Assembly: GCA_019242465.1 (NCBI GenBank)
Contig: JAFAVL010000112.1
Coordinates: forward strand, 1-20,198
Direction of reading: 5' to 3'
Length of the DNA stretch: 20,198 nucleotides
Source: Chroococcidiopsidaceae cyanobacterium CP_BM_RX_35
GTDB lineage: Bacteria; Cyanobacteriota; Cyanobacteriia; Cyanobacteriales; Chroococcidiopsidaceae
The position numbers and the translations under genes are program-made. Of this stretch, positions 1 to 7,082 are shown piece by piece (position 1 is the stretch's first letter; the number at the start of each line of letters is the position of its first letter). Below the pieces are notes generated by a model. That model was not told the DNA's origin. It saw nothing but the letters and a program-made list of their open reading frames with translations, and did no database searches.

Positions 1-77
1 TTAACGCCTCTGGACACATCAACCTCTGTCAATTAAGTGAAAGCTTGGTTGATAAGTTGGGTGGGTGAAGGAGGAAC

Positions 78-104
78 CCCGCACCAAACTTGTTTGGTGA
101 CGGG
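78..104. repeat. Strong terminal-type hairpin, probable IS200/IS605-family end remnant
   Basis: The arms CCCG-CACCAAAC and GTTTGGTG-A-CGGG pair over 12 bp with one bulged A and a 2-base loop (TT). On the minus strand the flanks read GCTGACATCCTCCCG on one side and GGGGTTCC on the other. This arrangement resembles the subterminal hairpins of IS200/IS605-family elements, from family knowledge and not from a search. The hairpin begins where homology to the IS1 transposase C-terminus stops, so it may mark the element or recombination that truncated that copy. No tnpA or tnpB is seen in the window, so it is an isolated end at best. Confidence 0.45.
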
Positions 105-117
105 AGGATGTCAGCAA

Positions 118-834
118 ATCATGCCTTTCTTCTGTCTTGGAAAAGCAGATAGTCTTCCTCTGCAACCGTTTGATTCTTGTCCTCAAGTTTAAGTGATTTC
201 TCTCAAAACTTTCGTGTCTTTCTCTTCCCAATCTCGTGCTTAGATTCTGGAAGATTTCTCTCGTAAGCTCCTCAGCCATCCGTACAGTATTTCTTAATTC
301 CAAAAGGTTCTAGTAGCTTCTTCAATGCTCTGAAAACTTCATCTTTCCTTCTGCCAAACACGTAAGCTAAAACTTGTCCTGTGGTGCGATCAATGCCGTG
401 CCAAAGCCAGCGCGGATTTTTCTTGCTCTCCACAAAGCTCCACCGGAGCGTCAAGCTCTGACTCCTCAACTCCTGTCTCTTCTAGCTCTTGTGCCTCTTT
501 CACTTTACATATTTCTACTTCCACTTGCTCTGGTCTGAGACTCTCTAAGGCTTTTTGATTCACAGATTTGAGGTGGGGTTTCTTTGTCTTCAACTCTCGA
601 ATTACTGTGGAAGCACCTACTTCAAGCACCCGAGCAATATCCCGAATTCCAATGCTATTCAGGCTCATCTCCACTATTTGTTGCTTGACTTCTCTTGTCC
701 GTCCACTATAGGTATAGTCAAGAATAAAGGTATGGCGCAGGCACTCCGGATTCTGGCAGAGGTAGCGTTGTTTGTTTTCAGAGGACTTCCCGTGCTTAAC
801 GATATCAGTAGCATGGCAATCCGGGCACTCAACA
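118..834 (-). pseudogene. IS1-family transposase, decayed (stop codon, frameshifts, lost 3' end)
   Basis: Read from 834 leftward, this is a typical two-part IS1 transposase. It has an N-terminal zinc ribbon (CPDCHATDIVKHG with a second pair CQNPEC), then an InsA-type HTH (EMSLNSIGIRDIARVLEVG), then the catalytic part (WSFVESKKNPRWLWHGIDR, VFGRRKDEVF, LEPFGIKKYCTDG, HLNLRTRIKRLQRKTICFS). The reading frame breaks at about 440-450, where WSFV falls out of frame with the preceding ELDA. It breaks again at about 265, where the Trp expected after CTDG is TGA, and at about 190, just before ERNHLNL. A stop codon also precedes the zinc ribbon, so no normal start is visible. Homology ends near 118, where a hairpin-bearing sequence takes over. 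The left end of the element probably lies near 885. It cannot encode an active transposase. Confidence 0.85.
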
Positions 835-896
835 GCAATTTCATTCAGTCATCGGTTCTCAAGTAACGGCTCAACCCACTTTAGCATTGGCTGATT

Positions 897-1103
897 TTGG
901 GATTAGCACACCAACAGATCGTTCACACCTCCGCCTTAAGACCCAAAGCTGTCTTCAAAGCTCTAGTTGCCTATGAGGATAGGGAGCTGGCGAAGCAGGC
1001 TGGATTCAAATGGTATCCTGAGCGCAAATTTTGGGAGAGGAAAATGACTGTGGAGGACGCGCGAGAGCTGGCATTTCCTGTTAAACAGATGACTAGCTAT
1101 TGA
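897..1103 (+). pseudogene. C-terminal fragment of an exonuclease-like protein
   Basis: The open frame (stop at 882, so no native start) encodes a tail with YEDRELAKQAGFKWYPERK followed by FWERKM. This is a short module in which a residue run such as LAKQAGFKW is followed by an aromatic and basic patch. From family knowledge such a tail follows the DnaQ-like exonuclease domain in many cyanobacterial 3'-5' exonucleases and resembles DUF5710-type modules. The DEDD nuclease core is absent. The fragment begins just beyond the IS1 remnant, so loss of the 5' part through that insertion is the simplest explanation. It might alternatively be a stand-alone 68-residue protein starting at TTG 897, but no convincing ribosome binding site is present. 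Confidence 0.5.
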
Positions 1104-1144
1104 CAATAAGTCTTAGTTCAGTGGGGGGTTTCTAGCGGTTGAAC

Positions 1145-1726
1145 CTAAGAGTTCGGAGGAAAAAATCGCGCTAAGTCTATCGAAATATCTGAAAAAGTTA
1201 GATTCCTCCAAATATCGCTTTCAAGCAACCTATTTTTATCCTGATAGACGCCTTTATGAGGATTTTGATGCACATAAATGTGTCTTTCTACTGCATCAAT
1301 CACCCAATACTCTTTAATGTTGGCTCTGGCATAAAGCTTTGCTTTAGTATTGAGATCGTATTTTAAGGTAGCATCCGACACTTTAATAAGCCAGTATATA
1401 TCCTCTGGTCTTGGGTGCCGTTCGTAGTATTGTGCTTTAGGAAGGCGAACTATAGCAAGGTCTAGCTCTGGCAAGGAACGATTGCTGAGCCAGATTGGTG
1501 CTTGGATACGAACAAATGCGATATCTTTAAGCACATTTGTAAGATAGTCATACCCCAACTGAGTACAAGAGACATGTGGAGGGTTTTGAGCAACCATTGC
1601 TATGATTTCACCGTCTATTAGCTCTGTCTTTTCCTCTGGCGATAAGATGCCGAGGTTTGACATTTGATAGTATTCATCGACAGTGAAAAGCCTTATGGTA
1701 GGTAAAGTCTCAAAAATTGATGACAT
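1145..1726 (-). CDS. Uma2 family (DUF820) PD-(D/E)XK endonuclease-like protein, catalytic Glu replaced
   Basis: The 193-residue protein has the usual length and layout of the Uma2/DUF820 family, which is greatly expanded in cyanobacteria. It shows FTVDEYYQM near residue 14, TELIDGEI at 34-41, the PELDLAIV strand with Asp89, a Lys pair at 128/130 and KEYWVID at 138-144. Family members normally carry Glu in the strand LL-E-V-SD. Here the codon at 1382-1384 is AAA, giving Lys115 in LIKVSD, so the metal-binding triad appears incomplete. The biological role of the family is not settled; a restriction-like or toxin-like nuclease fold is inferred from structure. The gene lies just downstream of an RHH remnant on the same strand. 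The frame is intact, so it could still be expressed as an inactive protein. Confidence 0.88.
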   Translation of the reverse strand: MSSIFETLPTIRLFTVDEYYQMSNLGILSPEEKTELIDGEIIAMVAQNPPHVSCTQLGYDYLTNVLKDIAFVRIQAPIWLSNRSLPELDLAIVRLPKAQYYERHPRPEDIYWLIKVSDATLKYDLNTKAKLYARANIKEYWVIDAVERHIYVHQNPHKGVYQDKNRLLESDIWRNLTFSDISIDLARFFPPNS

Positions 1727-1774
1727 AGCTCAAGCGACCGTTTTCTCTGTATATTCAATGTATCGAAATTCATC

Positions 1775-1943
1775 TCAGGCAATGGGGTTGCGGCGGTGTT
1801 TAACAAACAAGTCATTATAGAGCCTGCTGTAGCAAGGCTTGAACAGTTGTATCGTTGTCCAATGCTAGCTGCCTAAGCTGACGCGACACCGCTGGATCAA
1901 AATGCCCAGTGATCGCTTTCTTCCCTTGACAGCTAGGCGGCAT
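1775..1943 (-). pseudogene. Ribbon-helix-helix (CopG/ParD-like) small DNA-binding protein, frameshifted
   Basis: From ATG 1943 the minus strand encodes MPPSCQGKKAITGHFDPAVS, then RQLRQLALDNDTTVQALLQQ, and reaches a stop. Skipping one base at 1817 restores the expected ending AL-NDLFVKHRRNPIA and a natural TGA at 1775-1777. The pattern (a beta strand with KKAITGHFDP followed by two helices) matches short RHH proteins common in cyanobacteria, often antitoxin-like. The total would be about 55 residues, normal for the family. The single extra base makes this copy a pseudogene or a truncated protein of about 42 residues that keeps the RHH core. No partner toxin is recognisable next to it. Its start codon overlaps the beginning of the XRE fragment on the other strand. 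Confidence 0.72.
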
Positions 1944-2091
1944 TCTACCTCAGCCTTATGTCTCAAAATGTGAGTCAGGAGAGCGGCGAGTTGATGTTGT
2001 CGAACTCATGGACTTCGCGGAGATTTATCAGAAACCTTTGCTGTACTTCGTTAGCGACGATTACGATGCATCTACTAGCACAGTTGAGTAG
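1942..2091 (+). pseudogene. Truncated XRE-family HTH regulator, C-terminal part of the HTH onward
   Basis: The plus-strand frame, open from a stop at 1927-1929 to TAG 2089-2091, encodes ILPQPYVSKCESGERRVDVV followed by ELMDFAEIYQKPLLYFVSDD. This is the recognition helix and end of a Cro/CI-type HTH, in which S-K-x-E-x-G-x-R-R and the LL-FA-Y-PL-YF pattern are diagnostic. The first three helices are missing. Upstream the sequence is that of the antisense RHH gene, so the junction at about 1942 is a recombination or deletion scar. No start codon with a ribosome site is visible. Confidence 0.65.
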
Positions 2092-2115
2092 GCGAACTTC
2101 TATTCCAGAATCTAG

Positions 2116-2260
2116 TTAGCTATTCATGGCTTCCAGCTTCCAGACAAAGGTTTGAGAGTTACCAATCACTGTAGTCTGTGAGGTCACGACTCTCGCCCGT
2201 CGCCTCATTTTCGACTTTGACAATCGTTCCCATTGAAGCGGCTGTGAATGAGAACGTGTA
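2116..2260 (-). pseudogene. Unidentified coding-like tail truncated by the IS630 element
   Basis: Minus-strand reading from the IS edge is free of stops for about 48 codons and ends at TAA 2116-2118. The last residues read VVTSQTTVIGNSQTFVWKLE, then AMNS. A second frame is also open over 2159-2260, so the choice of frame is uncertain. Codon composition looks protein-like, but I do not recognise the family. It does not continue into the sequence on the other side of the IS630 element. Confidence 0.25.
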
Positions 2261-3390
2261 AGTAGCTAGGCAGAATTAAATATAAAACGCTCGACTCGAT
2301 AATCATCTCTTTCAGCTCGAGCTTCTACTCCTGTGATAACAGCCAGTGCTAAATCATATTCATCTTCAAACATGCGTCCAGTTAGTTCGTGGGTCTTGAG
2401 CTGACGCCACTCAGTCTCAATCAGATTCATCTGCGAAGAATACTTGGGCAATTGAAACAGGTACAGTCCTTTTTCTTGCCAATTATGCCAATATTCTCTC
2501 ACCTGCTGACTCACATGAATGGGATGATTATCTTGTACAATGACAGTTATCTGCCCAGTTGTTTCTAACCGTTCTGCCGCTTCCTTTGCTTGCCATTCCA
2601 TTAGTTTTAAGTACGATTCTCGCTGCAAACTCCCTAACTTTAACCCATACTCAAAACTGATTCCCCTCTCAAGTAAACCGAGAACACTTAGCCTTCTTCC
2701 TCGTTTTTTCGTTCGTTCTAAGACTTTTTGACTCCCGACTTTAGCAGAGGAATAACTGACTGGGCTCCATTGACTAAATCCTGATTCGTCCAACAACTTC
2801 AAGCAAATTTCTCTCGCACTACCTGCCCAGATTAACCACTCTAGGTCTGCCTGCTTTGCCTGTTTGCTCTCTGGTTCTGGGCAACCACGTTGTTGATGTC
2901 TGGTTCTTTGACAACGCCACCCCTTTTTTTCAGCAGCTGCCTCCATCGGTCTGCGCTCAGTTCCACTCCTATGAACTGTTGCTAACTTGTGCGATAACTG
3001 CTGGCTATTATAGGTGCATTGCTCTTGTGATAAACATTGTTCGAGATATTCAATGTCTGCTTGTGTCCATCTTGGCTTTCTTCCTCTCCCTTCTGCTTCC
3101 CACAACCCCCCGTTTCCGATTCTTTGAAGCGATGAAGACTGTCTCTGACTGTATGGGGACATTTTTTCATGTATTTAGCTATCTGGCTCACTGACCAGCC
3201 ATAACCATTGAGTCGTACCATCTCCGCTCTTTCTCTGACTCGTTGCGGGATTTCTGGTGTTTGTTTCATTTGCAGCAGTTCTCGAGCTACTACCGCATTG
3301 AGTTTGACCTTTAACGGTGCTGGCAAGGCTAATTTTATTCCTCTTTCGCTCGATTTTTCTATTTTAGAGCTTTTTATGCCGCTCTACTTA
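2259..3390 (-). mobile_element. IS630-family insertion sequence with visible ends
   Basis: The outer ends form imperfect inverted repeats. The left end reads TAAGTAG-cta-GGCA-g-AA from 2259, and the right end read on the minus strand is TAAGTAG-agc-GGCA-t-AA from 3390. Flanking TA dinucleotides (2259-2260 and 3389-3390) match the TA target duplication used by IS630/Tc1-mariner elements. The length of about 1.13 kb and the single transposase gene are typical. The transposase stop codon lies inside the left repeat. Confidence 0.75.
2266..3326 (-). pseudogene. IS630-family transposase in two frames, joined by a -1 shift at a G6 tract
   Basis: The first frame, from TTG 3326, holds the HTH part (ERAEMVRLNGYGWSVSQIAK) up to RFKESETG. 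The second frame, to 2268, continues as GLWEAEGRGRKPRW and carries the DDE domain: Asp in LDESGF, Asp in VIVQDNHPIH and Glu in NLIETEW. The two join exactly if the ribosome or polymerase slips back one base on the six G residues (plus-strand C6 at 3106-3111). This gives about 350 residues, the family length. A further pair of compensating indels (one extra G near 2968, one missing A in the A-run near 2929) makes about 17 residues out of frame between VHR and KKGW. That segment suggests decay, while the three catalytic acids are intact. Activity is doubtful. Confidence 0.82.
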
Positions 3391-3780
3391 TAAACCGCGT
3401 TTTTCTTACTATCAACAAAAGACCACCTGAACGTCACATTCAATAGTCAACTTACCTGCAAGTTTTCCTGAAACCTTTATCTGTCGCGGAGTACGAACCA
3501 GCTTTTGACTCACATGATCTTGCAACCAAGACCAACTTACTTGGGTAGTAGCAATTCCTCGCAGTGATATTATCTCCAGTAAGAGTCGATCAATAAGCTG
3601 TTTTATTTCTTTTGAGATAATGGTTTTAGTAGGATTAAAAACAAATTGGCGACCACAGCCTTTACATTGATATTTTGGCTTATTGTTATGAATTGAACCA
3701 TTTTTAATTAAGTGCTTAGAGCCACAGGCATGACAGACTCGTTCTGAAAGTTTTTCACACTTTTCCTGAGATAATTCTAC
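3391..3780 (-). pseudogene. N-terminal fragment of a second IS1-type transposase
   Basis: Read from 3780 leftward the frame encodes a zinc ribbon (CHACGSKHLIKNG, then CKGCGRQFV), an HTH region (KQLIDRLLLEIISLRGIATT, then SWSWLQDHVSQKL) and the start of the catalytic domain (KLTIECD). The family continues with E-MWSFV. Here a frameshift at about 3424-3433 puts WSFVDSKKNAVY in the next frame. The sequence then ends at the right border of the IS630 element. The zinc ribbon and HTH differ clearly from those of the IS1 copy at 118-834, so this is another subgroup. No start codon is visible; the first family-like residue is encoded by GTA. The catalytic half is absent from the window. Confidence 0.78.
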
Positions 3781-3981
3781 TGACTTTTATGCTAACTTAG
3801 ACAATAGCACTATCAAGGAAGAAAGTAAGAACGCCAAAATTGTTGTCATCAAAAATACTAATTTGCTGGTGATTAGTTGGGAATTTATTTCATTAGCTAA
3901 TATTGTACAGAATACTGACGGGACAAGGGTTCTGCCTCACCACTACTTCCACATCACTACCCAAATTCTTAGTAGAGACAG
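3781..3981 (+). other. Gene-poor stretch with an unassigned open frame
   Basis: There is no recognised gene here. On the plus strand a frame without stops runs from 3770 into the PPOX gene, with protein-like content such as KIVVIKNTNLLVISWEFISL. It has no start codon and no family I recognise. It may be the remains of a gene interrupted by the IS1 fragment, or chance. The last part overlaps the PPOX gene antisense and is not meaningful. Confidence 0.25.
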
Positions 3982-4563
3982 TCAAGGATTGACTGTTTCA
4001 GTAGACCAGCCTTGCTCACCTTCCTGGCAGTAGAGGCATCGGTTTTGGGGTTCTCCCCGCAGCTCCAGGTGATCGACCTGCACGGGTTCTAGCAATAAAA
4101 GACAAAAATTTGATAGTGGCTCGTTAGCATCCGGCGGTGATGGCTTAAAGGCAGCAGCATCAGCTCTCGGTTCACCTGGATGAGGCCATGCAAATTGTAA
4201 CCGCGCTGCATCACTCAGTTCTTGCCAAGTGGAGATACGGGCTTGCCGTAAACCAGAGTCGGTACAATCTACTCCCACTAAGGTTAAAGAGCCAGTGAGG
4301 CGGAATTGTTCGCGACTGCTAGGAAAGTACCAACAAGCCTCTGCCCAAGGCTGATAAGCAACTTGGTTGATTTTCTCACTTCGGGCATCAACGATAAACT
4401 TCAATTGGTCAGTTTCTTCGAGAAAGCCGCGAAAGACAACGGTACGATTCGCTGGACGATTGTCAGCCCGGACAGTTGCCAACTGTAGGTAACGGGCGTA
4501 GGCAAGGCTACGATTTTGATGTAAAGCACGAGCGAGAGGTGATCGCCAAGGAGCAAGAGACAT
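3982..4563 (-). CDS. Cyanobacterial PPOX-type FMN-dependent flavoprotein (Npun_F5749 family)
   Basis: This soluble flavoprotein of about 193 residues belongs to the pyridoxamine 5'-phosphate oxidase-like split-barrel family, in the cyanobacterial subgroup. Recognisable parts are the start MSLAPWRSPLARALHQNRS, the FMN-binding strand TVRADNRPANRTVVFRGF, the D-RSEK turn and the EACWYFPSSREQFRLTG strand. The C-terminal part has RLQFAWPHPGEPR and ends with LEPVQVDHLEL and NRC. Family members bind FMN and are presumed to catalyse redox chemistry of an unknown substrate; they should not be called PdxH without evidence. I chose ATG 4563 over the TTG two codons upstream because the family begins at this Met. 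It appears to be transcribed alone. Confidence 0.85.
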   Translation of the reverse strand: MSLAPWRSPLARALHQNRSLAYARYLQLATVRADNRPANRTVVFRGFLEETDQLKFIVDARSEKINQVAYQPWAEACWYFPSSREQFRLTGSLTLVGVDCTDSGLRQARISTWQELSDAARLQFAWPHPGEPRADAAAFKPSPPDANEPLSNFCLLLLEPVQVDHLELRGEPQNRCLYCQEGEQGWSTETVNP

Positions 4564-4703
4564 TGGCAAAGTATATAACTTTTGGATTTGTCAACTATGC
4601 GTAGTGAGTGCCCCGAACAAGTGGGCAAGAGCCCGAGCGAATTGATGACGGGGCAAACTCATCCTCATTGGTTGGAGTTGTTGGGTTGCCAATATTGTAC
4701 AAA

Positions 4704-4725
4704 AGCCCAGTGCAACATCTGGGCT
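4704..4725. terminator. Intergenic hairpin, possible bidirectional terminator or leader stem
   Basis: AGCCCAG pairs with CTGGGCT across an 8-base loop. It lies between the start of the PPOX gene and the end of the DUF3318 gene, both on the minus strand, about 57 bp beyond the DUF3318 stop. It could therefore terminate that transcript. On the minus strand it is followed by TTTTGTAC, a short T-run that supports a terminator in that direction. Confidence 0.45.
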
Positions 4726-4781
4726 CTTACTCATAGGCTTGGGTAGTATCTGGCTTATCAGCAGGAACTGTAGTTCCTTGA

Positions 4782-5423
4782 TTATTCCAAGGTGTCGCGC
4801 ATTGTATTCGCCTTTTTAGCTTTATTCGCACTGCGTTTTAGGGCTTGCAGACGCCGCTCGTATTTCCCTCGTTGGCGCTTGCTGGGAGTTTGGTCGATCA
4901 GGGTTTTTAAGGCGCTACCCAAACTCTTGTAAGCATTGGGAAGGCTGTAGCCAAAGCGAGTAGCAAGCCCAAGCGCCTTCTCATCAGCATCAAGCAACTG
5001 CTTTAGCTGCTTCTCCCCATTATTCTTCTGATAGAGCCGATAGCCTGATACCCCACACAGCACCACTGCTAATAACAGCAGCAACACATCCTGTACCCAC
5101 AATTCACCTACAGCGCCGCCTAACCCGATCGCCAGCGCTGCCATTTCCCAGCCATCCTTGGGAATGGTGTCGTTTTGAATTCGAGCCACCTCGTGCCAGA
5201 ACAGCAAATTGCGCTGATCCATCGCTAACTGGTCCCATTTAACCAGGTCGATTTGAATCTCCACCTGGTCCTTACCAATTTCTTCAGTGCGAATCAGAGG
5301 TGGATTAACCTCAGTTGTACCTTCAATTGAGACCCAGCTCTGCAGTTCCGGCGGCAGCAAGCCTTTCAACCGCCGAAGTTCAATCATGTCAGCTTTAGCA
5401 GAGGGGGTTACGTAGGATGTCAT
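4782..5423 (-). CDS. DUF3318 domain-containing membrane protein
   Basis: This 213-residue protein is conserved across cyanobacteria with no assigned function. It starts with MTSYVTPSAKADMIELRRLK and continues with LPPELQSWVSIEGTTEVNPP and WHEVARIQNDTIPKDGWEMA. A hydrophobic section follows (about residues 97-130, ALAIGLGGAVGELWVQD then LLLLLAVVLCGVSG), probably two membrane passes or one hairpin. After it come LATRFGYSLPNAYKSLGSAL and a lysine/arginine-rich C-terminus. WHEVARI resembles an HExx-type patch, but no second metal ligand is evident, so a protease role is not claimed. I placed the start at ATG 5423 because the family begins there; the frame extends 29 codons further upstream without family likeness. 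The basic tail suggests contact with nucleic acid or lipid headgroups. Confidence 0.88.
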   Translation of the reverse strand: MTSYVTPSAKADMIELRRLKGLLPPELQSWVSIEGTTEVNPPLIRTEEIGKDQVEIQIDLVKWDQLAMDQRNLLFWHEVARIQNDTIPKDGWEMAALAIGLGGAVGELWVQDVLLLLLAVVLCGVSGYRLYQKNNGEKQLKQLLDADEKALGLATRFGYSLPNAYKSLGSALKTLIDQTPSKRQRGKYERRLQALKRSANKAKKANTMRDTLE

Positions 5424-5690
5424 AGACCTGGTTCCAGGAAATTTCAAATAAGGTCTTCGTATTCTTATTTTGAACCATATCGCATCATTGTGGGAGTTTA
5501 CCCCACTCACCTGGGTTCATGAATCAAGCGGGATACTCTAACTGCGTAGGCGTTTAAGAACAAGGTGCCAGAGCCGATGGAATTAGCTATTAAGAAGACT
5601 TACTTTCGGTACAATCTGTTAGATAACCTTTCACTCCCAGCCCTATTTAGCCACAAATCTTTAAAAATAGGAGCAAAATTCAGAACTGCT

Positions 5691-6413
5691 ATGCCAGCTT
5701 CCAAGCACAAGGTCATTCACTCCCTCTATCAAGGTCTAATTGTGTCTTGCCAGGCACCTGTCGATTCTCCATTGCACGATCCAACAGTAATCGCTGTGAT
5801 CGCACAAGCCGCCGTCAATCAAGGAGCAGTCGGAGTAAGAATTGATACTCCCAATCATATTAAGGTAGTGCGGCAACGCTGTCTAGCACCAATTATTGGT
5901 CTGTGGAAGCAACAAATGGCTGGCTATAAGGTCTACATTACTCCACAGTTTCACCACGCTGCGGCAATCGCTCAAGCAGGGGCAGATATTATTGCCATTG
6001 ATGCTACCCTAAGAAACCGTCCTGAGGGTGAAACTGTTACTACCTTAATTGAGCAGATTCACGTTAAATTGGGCAAGCTAGTGATGGCAGATGTGGATAC
6101 AATTGAAGCTGCAATCGCGGCTGAAGCAGCTGGTGCTGATATTGTGGCAACTACTCTTTATGGCTACACAGCCCAAACAAATCACCTGTCTCCTCCCGGC
6201 TTCGATCTTCTGACACAGATGGTGCGACGGTTGCACATTCCGGTCATTTGCGAAGGTGGCATTTCCTCGCCACAGATGGCTCGTCAAGCCTTAGATTTAG
6301 GAGCCTACGCCATTGTTGTTGGCACTGCAATTACAGGTATTGACCATCGGGTCAAAAGTTATCAACAAGCGCTCAGCTCATCATCGAATTCGGCACCTTC
6401 AAGCACAGGATAG
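5691..6413 (+). CDS. nanE: Putative N-acylglucosamine-6-phosphate 2-epimerase
   Basis: The 240-residue TIM-barrel protein matches the NanE family, which interconverts N-acetylmannosamine-6-phosphate and N-acetylglucosamine-6-phosphate in the cytoplasm. Visible motifs are GLIVSCQAPVDSPLHDP, GAVGVRIDTP, IIGLWKQQ with the candidate catalytic Lys73, VYITPQF, ADIIAIDATLRNRPEG, VMADVDTIEAA and the late CEGGI with Glu188. The barrel ends with the phosphate-binding GAYAIVVGTAIT. The start at ATG 5691 fits the family. An ATG at 5565 in the same frame would add 42 residues without likeness. The ribosome site (AGGAG at 5669-5673) is somewhat distant. No sialic acid catabolic genes (nanA, nanK, nagB) are nearby, so the role may lie in amino-sugar recycling. 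Confidence 0.87.
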   Translation: MPASKHKVIHSLYQGLIVSCQAPVDSPLHDPTVIAVIAQAAVNQGAVGVRIDTPNHIKVVRQRCLAPIIGLWKQQMAGYKVYITPQFHHAAAIAQAGADIIAIDATLRNRPEGETVTTLIEQIHVKLGKLVMADVDTIEAAIAAEAAGADIVATTLYGYTAQTNHLSPPGFDLLTQMVRRLHIPVICEGGISSPQMARQALDLGAYAIVVGTAITGIDHRVKSYQQALSSSSNSAPSSTG

Positions 6414-6463
6414 AGGATAGCTCCTATTGGTGAACTAGAACTCTATACAATGCTTTTTGAGCT

Positions 6464-6877
6464 TTATATTAGTTCCATTCTTAAGCTGATTTTTTTTGTT
6501 TGTATTGGATCTAAATCAAGAGCTGTTGCGATTACAGCGCGTAACTCCTTCTCCTTAAAAGGTTTAAGCAGGTATAGCGAGGGTTGCGTCGCCTCCGCAT
6601 GGTCTGAAATTTCCTTGTCGGTGTAGCCTGTCAGATAAATGACCGGGATATTGAAACGAGACTGAATCTGCTTTGCCGTTTCTACCCCATCCATCTTGCC
6701 TTTTAACCTGATGTCCATCAGTACCAAGTCTGGAGAAATCTCTGTAGCTTTACTTAAAGCTTCTTCTCCAGAAGAGGCGGTAGTGGGTACAACATGTCCA
6801 ATTCTTATAAGCCGCTTTTGTAAGTCCTTGGCGACAATGCTTTCATCTTCAACCACCAAAATTTTTGCGGTTTTCAT
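6464..6877 (-). CDS. Single-domain response regulator (CheY-like receiver)
   Basis: This 137-residue protein is a receiver domain with a short tail and no output domain. The acidic pocket is in KILVVEDESIVAKDLQ (Glu10, Asp11), the phospho-acceptor is Asp55 in LVLMDIRLKG, the switch Thr83 is in YLTGYTD and Lys105 is in LLKPFKEKEL. All key residues are present, so it should accept phosphate from a histidine kinase. It is closely similar to the N-terminal domain encoded divergently at 7295, sharing the VVEDESIVAKDLQ and EISPDLVLMDIR stretches and the MDGVE run, so the two look like products of a duplication. No cognate kinase is in the window. Receivers of this type (Rcp1-like or part of phytochrome and hybrid relays) often act in branched phosphorelays. 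Confidence 0.9.
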   Translation of the reverse strand: MKTAKILVVEDESIVAKDLQKRLIRIGHVVPTTASSGEEALSKATEISPDLVLMDIRLKGKMDGVETAKQIQSRFNIPVIYLTGYTDKEISDHAEATQPSLYLLKPFKEKELRAVIATALDLDPIQTKKISLRMELI

Positions 6878-6995
6878 GTGCTTAACTGTTTTCCGGATGG
6901 TTGGAAAGCTTTAAAGTAGAAGTGGTCCCTAGAGTATAATCTGAATCTAGTGAAGCAATCTCTTTCTGAAGAAGCAGGTTTAGAACAGCAGGAGG

Positions 6996-7015
6996 AGTAC
7001 GAGAAAACTCGTACT
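6996..7015. promoter_or_regulatory. Perfect inverted repeat, operator or hairpin
   Basis: AGTACGAG and CTCGTACT pair over 8 bp around a four-base AAAA loop. The position is about 120 bp upstream of the minus-strand regulator and 280 bp upstream of the plus-strand one. It could be an operator for a dimeric regulator, or an RNA hairpin. There is no T-tract, so a terminator is less likely. Confidence 0.4.
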
Positions 7016-7082
7016 AGAGTACACAGTTAAAAAGCTACTCTTTTACAACCGTATATCTACTGAACCTTTGGAGGAATTCTGC

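Noticed and set aside
555..866. Plus-strand frame opposite the IS1 transposase
   Set aside because: It is antisense to the zinc ribbon and HTH of the IS1 remnant and has no protein likeness.
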